Positions 1 to 8,614 of a stretch of DNA of 64,000 nt are shown here, piece after piece (position 1 is the first letter of the stretch; every line of letters starts with the position of its first letter). Source of the DNA: Chloracidobacterium sp. (lineage in GTDB: Bacteria > Acidobacteriota > Blastocatellia > Pyrinomonadales > Pyrinomonadaceae); NCBI GenBank assembly GCA_016716365.1, contig JADJWM010000019.1, positions 153,471-217,470 of the forward strand, in the 5' to 3' direction. Below the pieces are notes generated by a model. The model did not search any database. It saw nothing but the letters and a program-made list of their open reading frames with translations, and had not been told where the DNA came from. A program made the translations under genes and the position numbers.

Positions 1-1776
1 TGTCTTACTTTCTTGGTTTAGATCGGAAAATTGCTTTTCATAGCCGTCAATTCCGACTAGCCCCTTGACGTAGTTGTCGGGTGTCCAGTCGGCACACTTG
101 GTTCTGTATATGACGGTGCTTAGTGCTGGCGTTAGCGTTTGAATTGGAATCTCGGTCGGGAAGTTTTTGAATCCTTCAGAGAAGTCGTTCAGGTCGAGCT
201 GTTCATTGACCACATCCTCACTCAGCTTCGGAAGTAAGTAGTTCCAATCGGGCTCGCGAGTATAGAGCTTCTTAAGCTCCTCACGGACTTCCTCGCTCCC
301 AATATTCGCTATAAATGTTGCTTCCCCTAAATCAGGCCGTGCGCGAGTAAACCGTCCCGCAAGTTGAATCGTGACTGTGGGACTCCTTCGGATATCGTGA
401 AAAGCCGCGATCTTTAGTTCCGGCAGATCGAATCCCTCGCCAAGCATATCGACGCAAACAACAATCTGCGATTCACCAGAAAAAAGCTTTTGTTTGCCTT
501 CTTCACGATCTCGTTTGGTTAATTCCGAATGGAGTATGACTGGATTATGTTCAGGATAGTTCTGGTAGATTTTGAAAACCGACTTTGCTTTGCTAATGCT
601 ATTCTCTCGCCATTAGAATGTGTTTGTAAGTTTTCAAATCCTCCTTCGGCTGCTGGACTCCAAGCTCAGCGATAGCCTCATCTCTCTTCTTCGCGTGAAT
701 ACCTTAACGGGTTTGAAATGAATTTTCGTAAAAGTAGCCCTTTTCCTGTGCTCTGTTTAATGGGTACTTGTAAATAATCTTGCCATCAAGAGGCTTATCA
801 TCTTCCCGGAATGGGGTTGCCGTGAACTGGAGTACTCGACGGTCTTTGAAGTGTTTCTTGAACTTGCTCCAAGTCGCGGCCGCGACGTGATGTGCTTCGT
901 CGATAAATAAGTGCGAGCAGTGGAATGCCATCCGCTTCTGAACCTCTGGGATGGCTTGGCCGACTATGTGGCTAGTCCCTATGACAACGCTACATTGTGA
1001 AAAAAGCTCATCGACTTCAGCGGCATCCTTCGGCTTGTGTTTCAACACACCGATAACTGGGAAAGCGCGGACTGAGAAACGACTCCCATAGTTTTCAAGA
1101 GACCGAGAGTAAGAAACTTGTTAGCAATTTGATTTCTCAATGCGTCCGTTGGGACGACTATCAAGACCTTGGAACAAATGGCCGAAATGAGCACCGAAAG
1201 CATTGTCTCAGTTTTTCCCGTACCGGTCGGCATGACAATAGTCGCCGCGGCGGTCGAAACCGACCAGTGGGCATGTATCGCATGCAATGCACCTATCTGT
1301 GGTTCGCGTAAGCCTTGCTGGGGAATCAGTTCATTGTCCAGACGCTCCTGCACAAACGCGAAGGTTCCTCGCCACGATTCGAGAACCTCTTCAACTCTTT
1401 TCTCCCCCGCAGTTACTGGACTGTCCAACAGAGGATGCTTGTTCCATCGGCATTGCGAGAAGTCGTCTTCCTCAGCCTGTGCTGTCGAAGTCTTCGGAAC
1501 AATAAGCACTCGTTCAAAGATAACTTCGTGAGGAGACACTTTGGAAAGAACAAGAATCCTTTCAGTCTCTGAGGCACCCTCTGGAACAACTAAGGCCCCT
1601 CTGAGACTATTCAATGTGTACCGGATTCTTGTCCCAACTATTTTATCGGGCGGTAGATGAAGCTGTTGAACAGCGTTTCCATTCACTAATGCATTAATCG
1701 CAAAAAGCGAAGGCAGCTTAAATTCTGGCATTTGTTCAGTAACCTCTAAGGCACAATATATCGTGTTCTCGGCCAT
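1..1776 (-). pseudogene. DEAD/DEAH-box helicase, frameshifted, runs off the left edge
   Basis: This is a superfamily 2 helicase broken into several frames. The first piece, from the ATG at 1776, carries an N-terminal region and the Walker A motif MPTGTGKTE. The second piece (704-1048) carries the DEAH motif in IDEAHHVAAATW and motif III in QFTATPF. From about 620 to the left edge another frame gives the C-terminal helicase lobe (VDMLGEGFDLPEL, then TIQLAGRFTRA as motif VI). At least three shifts are needed, near 1060, between 690 and 720, and near 625, so the gene is decayed or badly sequenced. It resembles the helicase subunit of restriction or defence systems, but no partner is visible. The C-terminus lies outside the window. 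Confidence 0.85.
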
Positions 1777-2025
1777 TAATCTATCTAGTGGGCTTACATC
1801 TTGTATCTAGAATTCGCGGATGTCGTGGCCGTTTTGTAACAAAGGGGGTGAGCAACGAACGATACAGCCGACTCCTTCGGGATTCGACTATACGTCCGGC
1901 TCTACTGTCTTATAAGCAACGGCGGCACAATCCGGTGGAACTCGAATTACGGAGGGCTCGATGCTTCAGAAACATCTATTGACAACTATTGCCAACCTGG
2001 TATGCTTCCCTCAGAAAGGACTCCC

Positions 2026-2292
2026 ATGCCAATATCCTCAATAAATATCTCTATCCCCGAGACCATGAAGGCTGATGTCGAGAAGATCATCGCCACAGAA
2101 GGGTACTGAAACACCAGCGAGTTTTTCCGTGATTTGGTCCGTGACTATCTCAGACAGAAGCAGGGTCAAAACCTCGAAGCTTTGCTTTTGGAAGGAATCG
2201 AAAGCGAAACCGCTACTCCCCTTTCCAAAATTGATTTCAAAGCCATCAAGGAGCGCGGGTTAAAGCGTTTGAAAGCTAGTACCAAGCGATGA
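2026..2292 (+). pseudogene. ParD/CopG-type antitoxin with an in-frame stop
   Basis: An 89-codon frame starts at an ATG six bases after an AGAAAGGA ribosome binding site. It reads MPISSINISIPETMKADVEK and continues with NTSEFFRDLVRDYLRQK, the ribbon-helix-helix pattern of ParD-like antitoxins. A TGA at 2107-2109 interrupts it just before the conserved NTSEFFR stretch, where homologs carry a small residue. The stop overlaps the ATG of the downstream toxin frame, the usual translational coupling of parDE pairs. The stop could be a real inactivating mutation or a sequencing error. Confidence 0.7.
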
Positions 2293-2597
2293 GGTACAGC
2301 GTAATCAAACGTCCTGCCGAATCGGATATTGAAGGGTGTTTCGTGTACATATCGTCAAGACAATCCGGAAATCGGCCTGGTTTTTCTTGTTGCGGTTGAG
2401 GACAGCTTGAAGAAACTTGTGGTATTCCCCTTGATCGGCAAGGCGATGAAGTTTCCGAAAAAAGGAAACGGGAACGTCAGAATGTAGCATGTCAAAGGCT
2501 ACGACAACTACCTTATCTTTACACGGTCCACAACCATAGTATCGACGTGTTCCGAGTACTTTACGCTTCGAGAGAAATCGATGAACTGCTTGGCTGA
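2289..2597 (+). pseudogene. ParE/RelE-family toxin, frameshifted
   Basis: The frame opens at an ATG overlapping the antitoxin stop (MRYSVIKRPAESDIEGC). It shifts near 2345, continues as EIGLVFLVAVEDSLKKL, shows a TAG near 2487 and then VKGYDNYLIFYTVHNHSIDV and VLYASREIDELLG before its TGA. The terminal pattern, KGYDNYLIFY...IDVFRVLYASREID, is the hallmark core of ParE/RelE toxins. One shift and one stop mean no functional toxin is encoded as written. With the broken antitoxin it forms a degenerate toxin-antitoxin module. Confidence 0.7.
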
Positions 2598-2601
2598 CTG
2601 G

Positions 2602-2656
2602 GTCCAAAAAAAAAGAGCACCGTCCAAAATCGAAGGACGGTGCTTTTCGTTTTGGT
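2602..2656. terminator. Bidirectional Rho-independent terminator
   Basis: A perfect 10-bp stem (AGCACCGTCC / GGACGGTGCT, 2616-2625 with 2635-2644) has a nine-base loop. It is flanked by an A-rich run on the left and TTTTCGTTTT on the right, so it can work on both strands. It follows the parDE remnant. Confidence 0.85.
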
Positions 2657-2761
2657 CTATAGTCGCACTCCGACGGCCGATACCACTGTTGACAGCCGCC
2701 GCGCTGTTGCGACTCTAACATCACTTCCCAATTCGAATAATACAGAAGGAGTGTAAGATGT

Positions 2762-3160
2762 ATGCAATTGTTTACCGCGGAGCTGCGTGCTTCGATACCT
2801 AGACTTCGTTCACAGGAGAATGTACCTCTTGACGAACGGATCGTCCACGCCAAGTTCTTCTTTCCAACCGGAGACCGGACATGGTTTGTGACCGAGGGCG
2901 AAGACGAAGATGTAAACTTTCGGATGCTCGGATTCGTGACCGGCTTTGAAGACGAATGGGGATATTCTTCGCTTAACGAGCTTGGAAGCGTCAGTGCCCA
3001 CGGCCTAAACGTCGAACGCGATATTTTCTTTGAACCGCACAAGTTTGCGGACTTGATCAATTCGTTTCGTAAGAGAACAGGGTATATGAAACTCATGCAT
3101 GGATTCTTATCCATGCGGTTTTATAACAAGATAGCTTTTGATCGAAGGAGAAAGAGTTGA
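2762..3160 (+). CDS. DUF2958 domain-containing protein
   Basis: The protein begins MQLFTAELRASIPRL and shows the DUF2958 landmarks: a Lys/Ala-Lys-Phe-Phe segment (VHAKFFFPTG), a Trp-rich strand (TWFVTEGEDED), GFVTGFEDEWGYSSLNEL and VERDIFFEPHKFAD. DUF2958 proteins are small, mostly found on plasmids and integrative elements, and have no established function. The family core ends near residue 105; the C-terminal extension here crosses a terminator-like hairpin and may be a read-through artefact. An AAGGAG about 12 bases upstream supports the ATG. A second member lies at 7490-7801 on the other strand. Confidence 0.8.
   Translation: MQLFTAELRASIPRLRSQENVPLDERIVHAKFFFPTGDRTWFVTEGEDEDVNFRMLGFVTGFEDEWGYSSLNELGSVSAHGLNVERDIFFEPHKFADLINSFRKRTGYMKLMHGFLSMRFYNKIAFDRRRKS
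3097..3122 (+). terminator. Hairpin with T-rich tail inside the 3-prime end of the DUF2958 frame
   Basis: GCATGGA (3097-3103) pairs with TCCATGC (3110-3116) over a six-base loop and is followed by GGTTTTAT. Its position just after the DUF2958 core suggests that the ancestral gene stopped before it. Confidence 0.5.
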
Positions 3161-3164
3161 AGTA

Positions 3165-4242
3165 ATGGATTTTATTGATTGGTGTCACAAGGTATTAAAA
3201 ACTCTAGACGATCGCGTTTCGACCCGCATCTTGGAGACTATGAACTACAAGGACTTGTTTTTGGGGATGATTCGTCTGATCCAGAATTTCATGGCTCCAG
3301 CATCAGGCTTGGGATGTTCCAAGCTCTTGAAGCTCTGGAATCTACTGGTCTTGCCGAGAATATTCACCATGTATGGAAGATCGTCCCGGCTGGTCGCAGA
3401 GTCCTAGCTGATCCGATTGAGCTATGGACCAGTATTTGTTCTCAAGAACTCGACGAAGAGGAAGAAAAGCTCCTTCGAATGATAAATAACCAGAGCCCGC
3501 AACGAGAACCTAGTTCGGCTTGGCTACAAAGCGTAGGATCAGAGGCCATTTTCGAAGCGTTTGCGGTTACACCGCCCCCAGCCATATCTAATGAGCATAT
3601 GGCCGAACTAAATAAATATCTTTACGGGTTGCCGGGGCTGTTAGAACAGATGGGGCTTTTGAAGACGGATGCTCGGGCCGGCTACCACAATGACATTCAG
3701 TCTACATATCAAGGTCTGGTTTGGACGGAAAAGCGCGAGGAAACGCAGCGCGAAGTCCGAATGAAGTCCTTAAGCAAATTTGGAATCCCAGACCACGTTG
3801 CCTTCATCGCGACTGTTGAGAGTATGACTTTAAGCGGCGATTTCGTTTCCGTCGCTTTTGTCGATCTCGATAATTTCAAATCTGTAAATGATAAGTTTGA
3901 TCATTCCGTTGGTGACCGGGTTATTAAAGAAACGATGAACCTAATTCAAAGGTAGTAACAAACAAAGGTGAAATCTATCACCGCTCAGGAGACGAGATAC
4001 TTATATTGCTCCCTAATTTCGATCAAGCAGAAGCTTATGCGGTCGCCGAAAGGGTCCGGCAAGAGATTGAATCGTTCGAGTTTCCTTCAGTCGGGCGTGG
4101 AACCGTTACAGCGACATTAGGCCTAGCAACTTACCCGACCAGCTGTGACACGTTGACTGATCTTGAAAAGAAGGCTGACCAAGCTGCGATGGGGGCAAAA
4201 CACAGGAAGAACATCGTTGTGGAATCGGCTATAAAGGAGTAG
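3165..4242 (+). pseudogene. wHTH-like plus GGDEF domain protein (diguanylate cyclase family), frameshifted
   Basis: The gene starts MDFIDWCHKVLKTL, shifts frame near 3230, then encodes a helical N-terminal region (GMFQALEALESTGLAENIHH) resembling a winged-helix fold, and a C-terminal GGDEF domain. The cyclase part shows VAFVDLDNFKSVNDKF and VGDRVIKE. After a second one-base shift near 3950 it continues with HRSGDEILILLP, where SGDEI replaces the GGDEF signature. The terminal GRGTVTATLGLATYP and the helix rich in Ala, Lys and Asn are typical of the fold. A cytoplasmic location is likely because no membrane segment is seen. If intact it would make or sense cyclic dinucleotide; the SGDEI variant leaves activity open. 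Confidence 0.75.
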
Positions 4243-4360
4243 TTCCTACCGTCATTTCGATTCTTTCCTGTGACTTGGGATGTACTTTTTCTTCCCAATT
4301 AAACCAACTGCCTTTTACTTGCTATATCATAGAGAAGCAGAATAACTAAGTCCCCATCCC

Positions 4361-4926
4361 ATGATTAACCGCATATCGTACGAACCGATCGACGACAGGA
4401 TTCCCGAGATCAATACAGTCTATGATTTGCAACGCTATATAGAATCCTTCAGAGATTCAGTCTCCGACCGTCCGGACGCGTTCTTTGCCCTTCACTTTCC
4501 TAGTAGAGATCAAACAATCGAACGCAGTACTATTTCTATGAAGCCGACCGCAAAACCACATCGATCAAGAAGATGCACAAGAAACTTCGGTCTCACTTCC
4601 ATTACGTGGTCAAGCAGAAGAAACCCGTTGGCGACTACGGCGTTAAGAGGATCAAGGCCGTACTAGTCGAATCGATTGGGGATCACCGGACCAACAATCT
4701 GCGGATATCGGCACAGCATCCGATTGTATCAGGTAATAAACCTTCTCGCCTGTTTTGGCTCACGCCCTCGGACACGATATTTGAAAAACCGCTAAGCGTA
4801 AAAATCAAAGGTGTTCAAAAAGAATTGCCCGTTTACCTTGAGAATCCAGAACTTGTGTTTGGGAAGATTTGGGCGACTCCGCCCGACCACAACGAACAGC
4901 CGGAACTTCAATCAATAATCGACTAG
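4361..4926 (+). pseudogene. Replication-relaxation-like protein, fragment with frameshift
   Basis: Two frames joined near 4525 make one protein: MINRISYEPIDDRIPEINTV, then YYFYEADRKTTSIKKMHKK and the C-terminal part RLFWLTPSDTIFEKP. The order 'F-Y-E-x-D-R-x-T...K-x-x-K-L' followed by a strand-rich segment and a hydrophobic '(L)FW(L)T' strand resembles the C-terminal half of the Replic_Relax family, which serves plasmid and integrative-element replication. The N-terminal helix-turn-helix part of that family is not evident. The assignment is tentative; 'conserved hypothetical protein of a mobile element' is the safe alternative. Confidence 0.45.
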
Positions 4927-4929
4927 GTT

Positions 4930-5079
4930 ATGAGTGGACACTTCAAATGTAGAATTTGTCGGCGATCATTTTCGAGCGTGGCCGGACTGAGAGATCACCA
5001 ACAGGAACATCAGAAACAAACACGACATTGCAAGAATTGTGGTGCCAATTACTCGCGCAACGTGTACCACAACTGCTGA
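4930..5079 (+). CDS. Small zinc-finger protein (49 aa)
   Basis: A short frame starts three bases after the preceding stop: MSGHFKCRICRRSFSSVAGL, then RDHQQEH, a C2H2-type finger (CxxC, about twelve residues, H, three residues, H). A second pair of cysteines follows (HCKNCGANYSRNVYHNC). The spacing resembles a minimal nucleic-acid-binding finger. The distance to the upstream gene suggests translational coupling. A degraded relative of its 3-prime half (CGANYRTTL) is visible near 8055-8085, so this module was probably duplicated together with DUF2958. Confidence 0.65.
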   Translation: MSGHFKCRICRRSFSSVAGLRDHQQEHQKQTRHCKNCGANYSRNVYHNC

Positions 5080-5169
5080 GGTTTTCCCACTCGCACCAGC
5101 GAATTGAGCCTCCTATGTTCGCCTCATCAAGGACGCTAAGTGGCCCTCAAAGGAAGAAAGAACTGGGAA

Positions 5170-5892
5170 TCACGGGATAAGGTAACCCTTTACTTGTTCC
5201 GAAAGAACATCAGGCCCCTCGTTTATCTTACTTTTCCAATAGCTTTCCGACTTCTTATAAAGATCATCAAAATGATTTTGATATTCAAGAAAAAGGCTCT
5301 TCTGTTTAATTAGAATACCTTCTTCAACGTCTTTGAAGCCCATCGATCTGGTAGCAAAAATAACCGTGGTGTTGTAAGTCCCTGCGTTTGTGATCATTAC
5401 GTCAAAACTGGTGCTGTTCAAAATCATTGGGTAGCAATGCAACTCCGCAGCCCGAGCGAAGGCATTCAAAACCGCAGTCTGATCACGGTATTTAGTAAGC
5501 TCTTGGAGGTTATAGAGATACCTCAGCTTACCTGATTTCGAAGCCGCCTCCAAGCGTGAATAGTAGTCGCGCGCTTCAGGACTGTTCAGAGCAATAAGGG
5601 CGTAGTCGTCCGGCATTATCAACCAAGGCACGCGGCATATTATCCCGCATTTTCCAATCGTATCCCTTTCCAGAGAATCCAAAATGTTACATTTCTCCCT
5701 GAAAAACGCCGCGTTATCTGGAAGGTAACGACAATTCTTGTCCTCGAACGAAGGCGGATTCAGTGGAAATACGGTTTCTACATAAAGACGCACATCAGCG
5801 AGTAGACGTTTAGGCGGGCGCCCCATCCACCTGTGAAACGAGCTGTTTTCCCATTTCTCTTCAAGCGAATGCGATCCAATCTTAACAATCAA
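5170..5892 (-). CDS. Hypothetical protein (240 aa)
   Basis: I do not recognise this protein with confidence. It is soluble, without signal peptide or membrane segment. It has an N-terminal charged helix (SLEEKWENSSFHRW), a central part that refers to short strands (GIICRVPWLIMPDDYALIAL) and a C-terminal region ending ITNAGTYNTTVIFATRSMGF followed by LFLEYQNHFDDLYKKSESYW. That last pattern (strand, turn, charged loop, then 'F-x-x-x-F-D-x-L-Y...S-x-x-W') is reminiscent of the PLD-like effector-binding domain of some transcription regulators, but the catalytic HKD residues are absent. It is the last gene of the cupin operon, about 100 bases downstream, so a shared function is possible. Confidence 0.5.
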   Translation of the reverse strand: MIVKIGSHSLEEKWENSSFHRWMGRPPKRLLADVRLYVETVFPLNPPSFEDKNCRYLPDNAAFFREKCNILDSLERDTIGKCGIICRVPWLIMPDDYALIALNSPEARDYYSRLEAASKSGKLRYLYNLQELTKYRDQTAVLNAFARAAELHCYPMILNSTSFDVMITNAGTYNTTVIFATRSMGFKDVEEGILIKQKSLFLEYQNHFDDLYKKSESYWKSKINEGPDVLSEQVKGYLIP

Positions 5893-5988
5893 ATTTCCTA
5901 CAAGGAAGTAAAGATTTCAAGAAGACCCATATTTCCTGATAATGCCGTACCAGATGTGTGTGTCTTGAAACACTCTTGACACACAACG

Positions 5989-6453
5989 TTACGGTGACTC
6001 TACCTGAAGCTCTGTGAAATCTGATGCTACAATATACTTCTCTGTATCTTTACTATCGAAGGGATCAGCAGCAAATTCAACGATCTGGGTATATTCGATC
6101 GGAAAATAAACATGCGCACACATTGGCTTGATCGATACCAGGTCGCCTTCTGTGAGTGTAACCTGCTTTCGTTCCTTTGAATCGATATCTTCGTAAACAG
6201 CAATAAGCCCTCCACGTATTAGATACATATGCTCTTCTTTGTTTCGATGATAGTGGTTACCGCGCGGAAATTTTGATTCTGTAAAATCAATATACGCCAA
6301 GTAGCGGAATCCTGTACCTCCGGAAACAATTTGAGCAATCTCCCCGGCGTTCGATACGATTCGTCCCCCGTCCTCTCCTAACGGCGGTTCCTTTGTATTT
6401 AACCTTTGAATACTAACCTTGCTACTTAATGTCATCGGTATACACCCTCTCAA
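5989..6453 (-). CDS. Cupin-domain protein (WxcM/RmlC-like)
   Basis: A single cupin of about 150 residues. The first metal-binding motif is visible as GNHYHRNKEEHMYLIRG, and the second as LTEGDLVSIKPMCAHVYFP. The N-terminal part (GRIVSNAGEIAQIVSG, FRYLAYIDFTESKFPRG) is like sugar-modifying cupins of the WxcM/RmlC type. The start may instead be the ATG at 6435 (MTLSSKVSIQRL). It is the third of three consecutive cupin genes and lies 18 bases after its neighbour. The substrate is unknown; nucleotide-sugar epimerisation or isomerisation is the family precedent. Confidence 0.8.
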   Translation of the reverse strand: MRGCIPMTLSSKVSIQRLNTKEPPLGEDGGRIVSNAGEIAQIVSGGTGFRYLAYIDFTESKFPRGNHYHRNKEEHMYLIRGGLIAVYEDIDSKERKQVTLTEGDLVSIKPMCAHVYFPIEYTQIVEFAADPFDSKDTEKYIVASDFTELQVESP

Positions 6454-6471
6454 AAATCGATGCGAGGAAAA

Positions 6472-6999
6472 TTAACCGTTTCGGGGTTGCCAAGTCTCTT
6501 GGAGGACGCAATCCCATGGAAATTTGAACTCGTCTCCTGGATCATATATTTCTGACTGAAAATTAACCACAAGAACCTCTGGCATCGTAAGAGCTTTCCA
6601 CCCGTGGAGTATCATTGGTGGAATTTTTATCAAACTTGGATTCAAAGAACCAATGAAGAAGGAATTTACGTGACCAAAACTGTCAGAATCTGGCCTGACA
6701 TCCGCAACAGTCACCTGTAGTTTTCCTCGAGTAACCGTGAATTGATCGGTATGAGATGCGTGAAGATGCCAACACTTTATGACACGGAAGTCAGTGGCAC
6801 TCTGATAGCAGTGTCTAGCCGGGCTTAAACCATCCTCGATCCACGGTTCGCTCCAAAGCTCTGTAACATCACCTCGGCCGTCTAGGTTCACCTTTAGTTC
6901 CCTGGTCACAACACCCTCTATTGTTTGGACTGCGGAAGGTTGAATCTCGAAATTAATTTTGCGCAACCACTCAACAGTAACCTCGTGTGCACGCATCAT
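6472..6999 (-). CDS. dTDP-4-dehydrorhamnose 3,5-epimerase-related cupin
   Basis: The 175-residue protein resembles the RmlC family: an early REL-type strand, ELWSEPWIEDGLSP, then CWHLHASHTDQFTVTRGKLQ, which contains the family's His-x-His core, VTVADVRPDS, and the late PPMILHGWKAL segment, where RmlC has its second substrate-binding stretch. This supports a nucleotide-sugar epimerase or a related non-catalytic cupin. Its start codon overlaps the stop of the upstream cupin (ATGA), so the two are translationally coupled. Companion rml genes are not present here, so the substrate is unknown. Confidence 0.8.
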   Translation of the reverse strand: MMRAHEVTVEWLRKINFEIQPSAVQTIEGVVTRELKVNLDGRGDVTELWSEPWIEDGLSPARHCYQSATDFRVIKCWHLHASHTDQFTVTRGKLQVTVADVRPDSDSFGHVNSFFIGSLNPSLIKIPPMILHGWKALTMPEVLVVNFQSEIYDPGDEFKFPWDCVLQETWQPRNG

Positions 7000-7343
7000 T
7001 CGTTATTTTCCTTCCTGGTATTTACACCGACCACGGTGAACAAAAGAGGCTCGTCCCGGATGTTAGTCACAGCGAACGAATCGCCCTTTTTCAATACGAT
7101 TTGATCCCCCTTTCCGACATGGTCATGGAATTGCTCGCTGACGAACCTACCTTCCCCGGAAAGAAAAAACAGAACTTTATGATCAGTTTCAATATTCGAT
7201 TCCGTATATTCTTTATTTCCCAACAAATGGATTACGTTTTGACTGGTTAGAATTCCGTCGAGATTTAGCGGAATGATGGACAATGGTTCGTCCGGAAAGA
7301 CAAGATTCGTTCCTGATTGAATTAAGAGATTTGATTTGATCAT
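6996..7343 (-). CDS. Small cupin-domain protein (115 aa)
   Basis: First gene of the cupin operon. A small beta-barrel protein with IETDHKVLFFLSGEGRFV and VGKGDQIVLKKGDSFAVTN as the two cupin half-motifs. The histidines that normally bind metal are partly missing: one His is seen in TDHK, and the second motif has no clear His. It may therefore be a non-catalytic or regulatory cupin. No signal peptide is seen. It overlaps the next gene by four bases. A promoter is expected between 7344 and 7450 but none stands out. Confidence 0.75.
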   Translation of the reverse strand: MIKSNLLIQSGTNLVFPDEPLSIIPLNLDGILTSQNVIHLLGNKEYTESNIETDHKVLFFLSGEGRFVSEQFHDHVGKGDQIVLKKGDSFAVTNIRDEPLLFTVVGVNTRKENNE

Positions 7344-7449
7344 TGTCGGTTAGGTTCGATTCGTAGAACTGGTTCGACTTTTTCTCGAAAAGCGTTGGAA
7401 TGTAAAATTTAGCAACTAGACAGCGAGAATACAAGAACAACGCAACTAA

Positions 7450-7480
7450 GAAACCTGCCGAAAGCATTCGGCAGGTTAAG
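7450..7480 (-). terminator. Rho-independent terminator after the second DUF2958 gene
   Basis: A perfect 11-bp stem AACCTGCCGAA / TTCGGCAGGTT (7452-7462 with 7467-7477) has a four-base loop. Read on the minus strand it is followed by TCTTAGTT. It separates the DUF2958 gene from the cupin operon. Confidence 0.75.
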
Positions 7481-7489
7481 TAGACTCAA

Positions 7490-7801
7490 CTAGGTCGCTC
7501 TTGAATGTAGGTCGCCGAACTTTACCGGCATGAATGTGGTATCTCTTTGGACCGAAAGATCAACGATTCTTACACTTGCTAGTTCCGAAAGTCGGAAGTA
7601 TTCCCATTCGGCCCTGAATCCGATCACATAACCATAAAAAAGGAAGTCCTCCCTAATTGTTTCACCCTCGATCGCAAGCCACTCCCAAGAGGAACTTGGA
7701 ATGAAGAATCGTGCATATACGATCCGTTCTTTAGCTACGCGAGATTGTTGAGAAAAGAGCGCAGGAAAGCCCTGCCGGATACTATCCGTCAGCAACTCCA
7801 T
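7490..7801 (-). CDS. DUF2958 domain-containing protein
   Basis: The 103-residue protein has the family's full length and landmarks: MELLTDSIRQGFPALF, VYARFFIPSSSWEWLAIEG, YGYVIGFRAEWEYFRLSEL and a terminal VQRDTTFMPVKFGDL. A near-perfect ribosome binding site (AAGGAGGT, six bases before the ATG) marks the start. It is a diverged paralogue of the gene at 2762-3160. The function is unknown; the family travels with plasmids and integrative elements. A dedicated terminator lies immediately downstream. Confidence 0.85.
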   Translation of the reverse strand: MELLTDSIRQGFPALFSQQSRVAKERIVYARFFIPSSSWEWLAIEGETIREDFLFYGYVIGFRAEWEYFRLSELASVRIVDLSVQRDTTFMPVKFGDLHSRAT

Positions 7802-7802
7802 T

Positions 7803-8614
7803 TTGCTACCTCCTTAGATACTTAGGTCTGAAGCTCAATCATTCTAGCAAGAGCGCGAAATGTGTCAAGTAGTTGTAGTAGAAGGGTTTATCGGTAGTCC
7901 CAAGCGGCATTTGATATAAGTTGATAGGCTGCCAGGCATCCAGTTGTATCTGGCCGCAAACGCTTTCCTCGATTCTGGTTCAAGATCTGACATTTTCGAA
8001 AAACGGTTGCATTTCATTATCTCGGACGCGAACAAAAACGATTCACCGGTAACGATTGCGGTGCCAATTATCGCACAACACTAATAACGAAGCAGACCAA
8101 GATTTGTATAGTGATCAAAAGGTGTCAAAAAACCTAGCAAAAGAACAAGGCATTAAACTCTGATGTTTGCTAGGGTTTAGCTTGAGCAATCGAAGTGTCA
8201 AAAAACTAATGTATTCTCACCCCGAGATTCAAGACGACCTCTTCATTTTCTAATAAGTCGCTTTATTATTCCAGCCTCTGTGCCAACGAGCAAGAATCAA
8301 CATTGCCGACCACCTTGCGGTTAGATCGTCGAAGCGTTCCATGCGCTCGAAATCCCACTCCCTGCCAAGACGAACCTCGCTCGGTTCACTATCGTCGACC
8401 AAACAATCGTCAAAATTTCGAGTACAACTCATGCTTCGTCGCGCCAATCAAAGCGCTCCAATTTGACTTTGTAGCTGTTTTGAACAGGTTTTAAATTGTA
8501 GTATTGACGAGCCCAATTATATATGGCGGTTGTGGCTGTTGTGATTATGACCTGACATCAGACCGCGTGTAATCAGTCCTGTATGTTGGTTCGAGAGACT
8601 CAACTGACTCAGAA
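7803..8614. other. Gene-poor stretch with a degraded zinc-finger relic and repeats
   Basis: No convincing gene is seen over about 800 AT-rich bases. Near 8030-8085 the plus strand contains an ACAAAAACGATTC...TGCGGTGCCAATTATCGCAC segment that resembles the 3-prime half of the small zinc-finger gene at 4930-5079, which suggests a decayed duplicate. A 12-bp direct repeat and an inverted repeat lie at 8122-8206. A 65-codon minus-strand frame at 8250-8447 has no recognisable domain. Confidence 0.4.
8122..8206. repeat. Direct and inverted repeats in the gene-poor stretch
   Basis: GTGTCAAAAAAC occurs at 8122-8133 and again at 8195-8206. Between the copies, CCTAGCAAA (8133-8141) is matched by TTTGCTAGG (8166-8174). 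The layout could be a relic of a small mobile element or a structured transcript. Confidence 0.5.

Noticed and set aside
1788..1982. Plus-strand frame of 64 codons between the helicase and parD
   Set aside because: It has no ribosome binding site and no recognisable domain; composition resembles random reading.
2305..3114. Minus-strand open frame of 269 codons
   Set aside because: It runs across the ParE remnant, a terminator and the DUF2958 gene in antisense; no domain.
8250..8447. Minus-strand frame of 65 codons in the gene-poor stretch
   Set aside because: It reads plausibly but has no known motif, no clear ribosome binding site and no partner. Kept only as a note.
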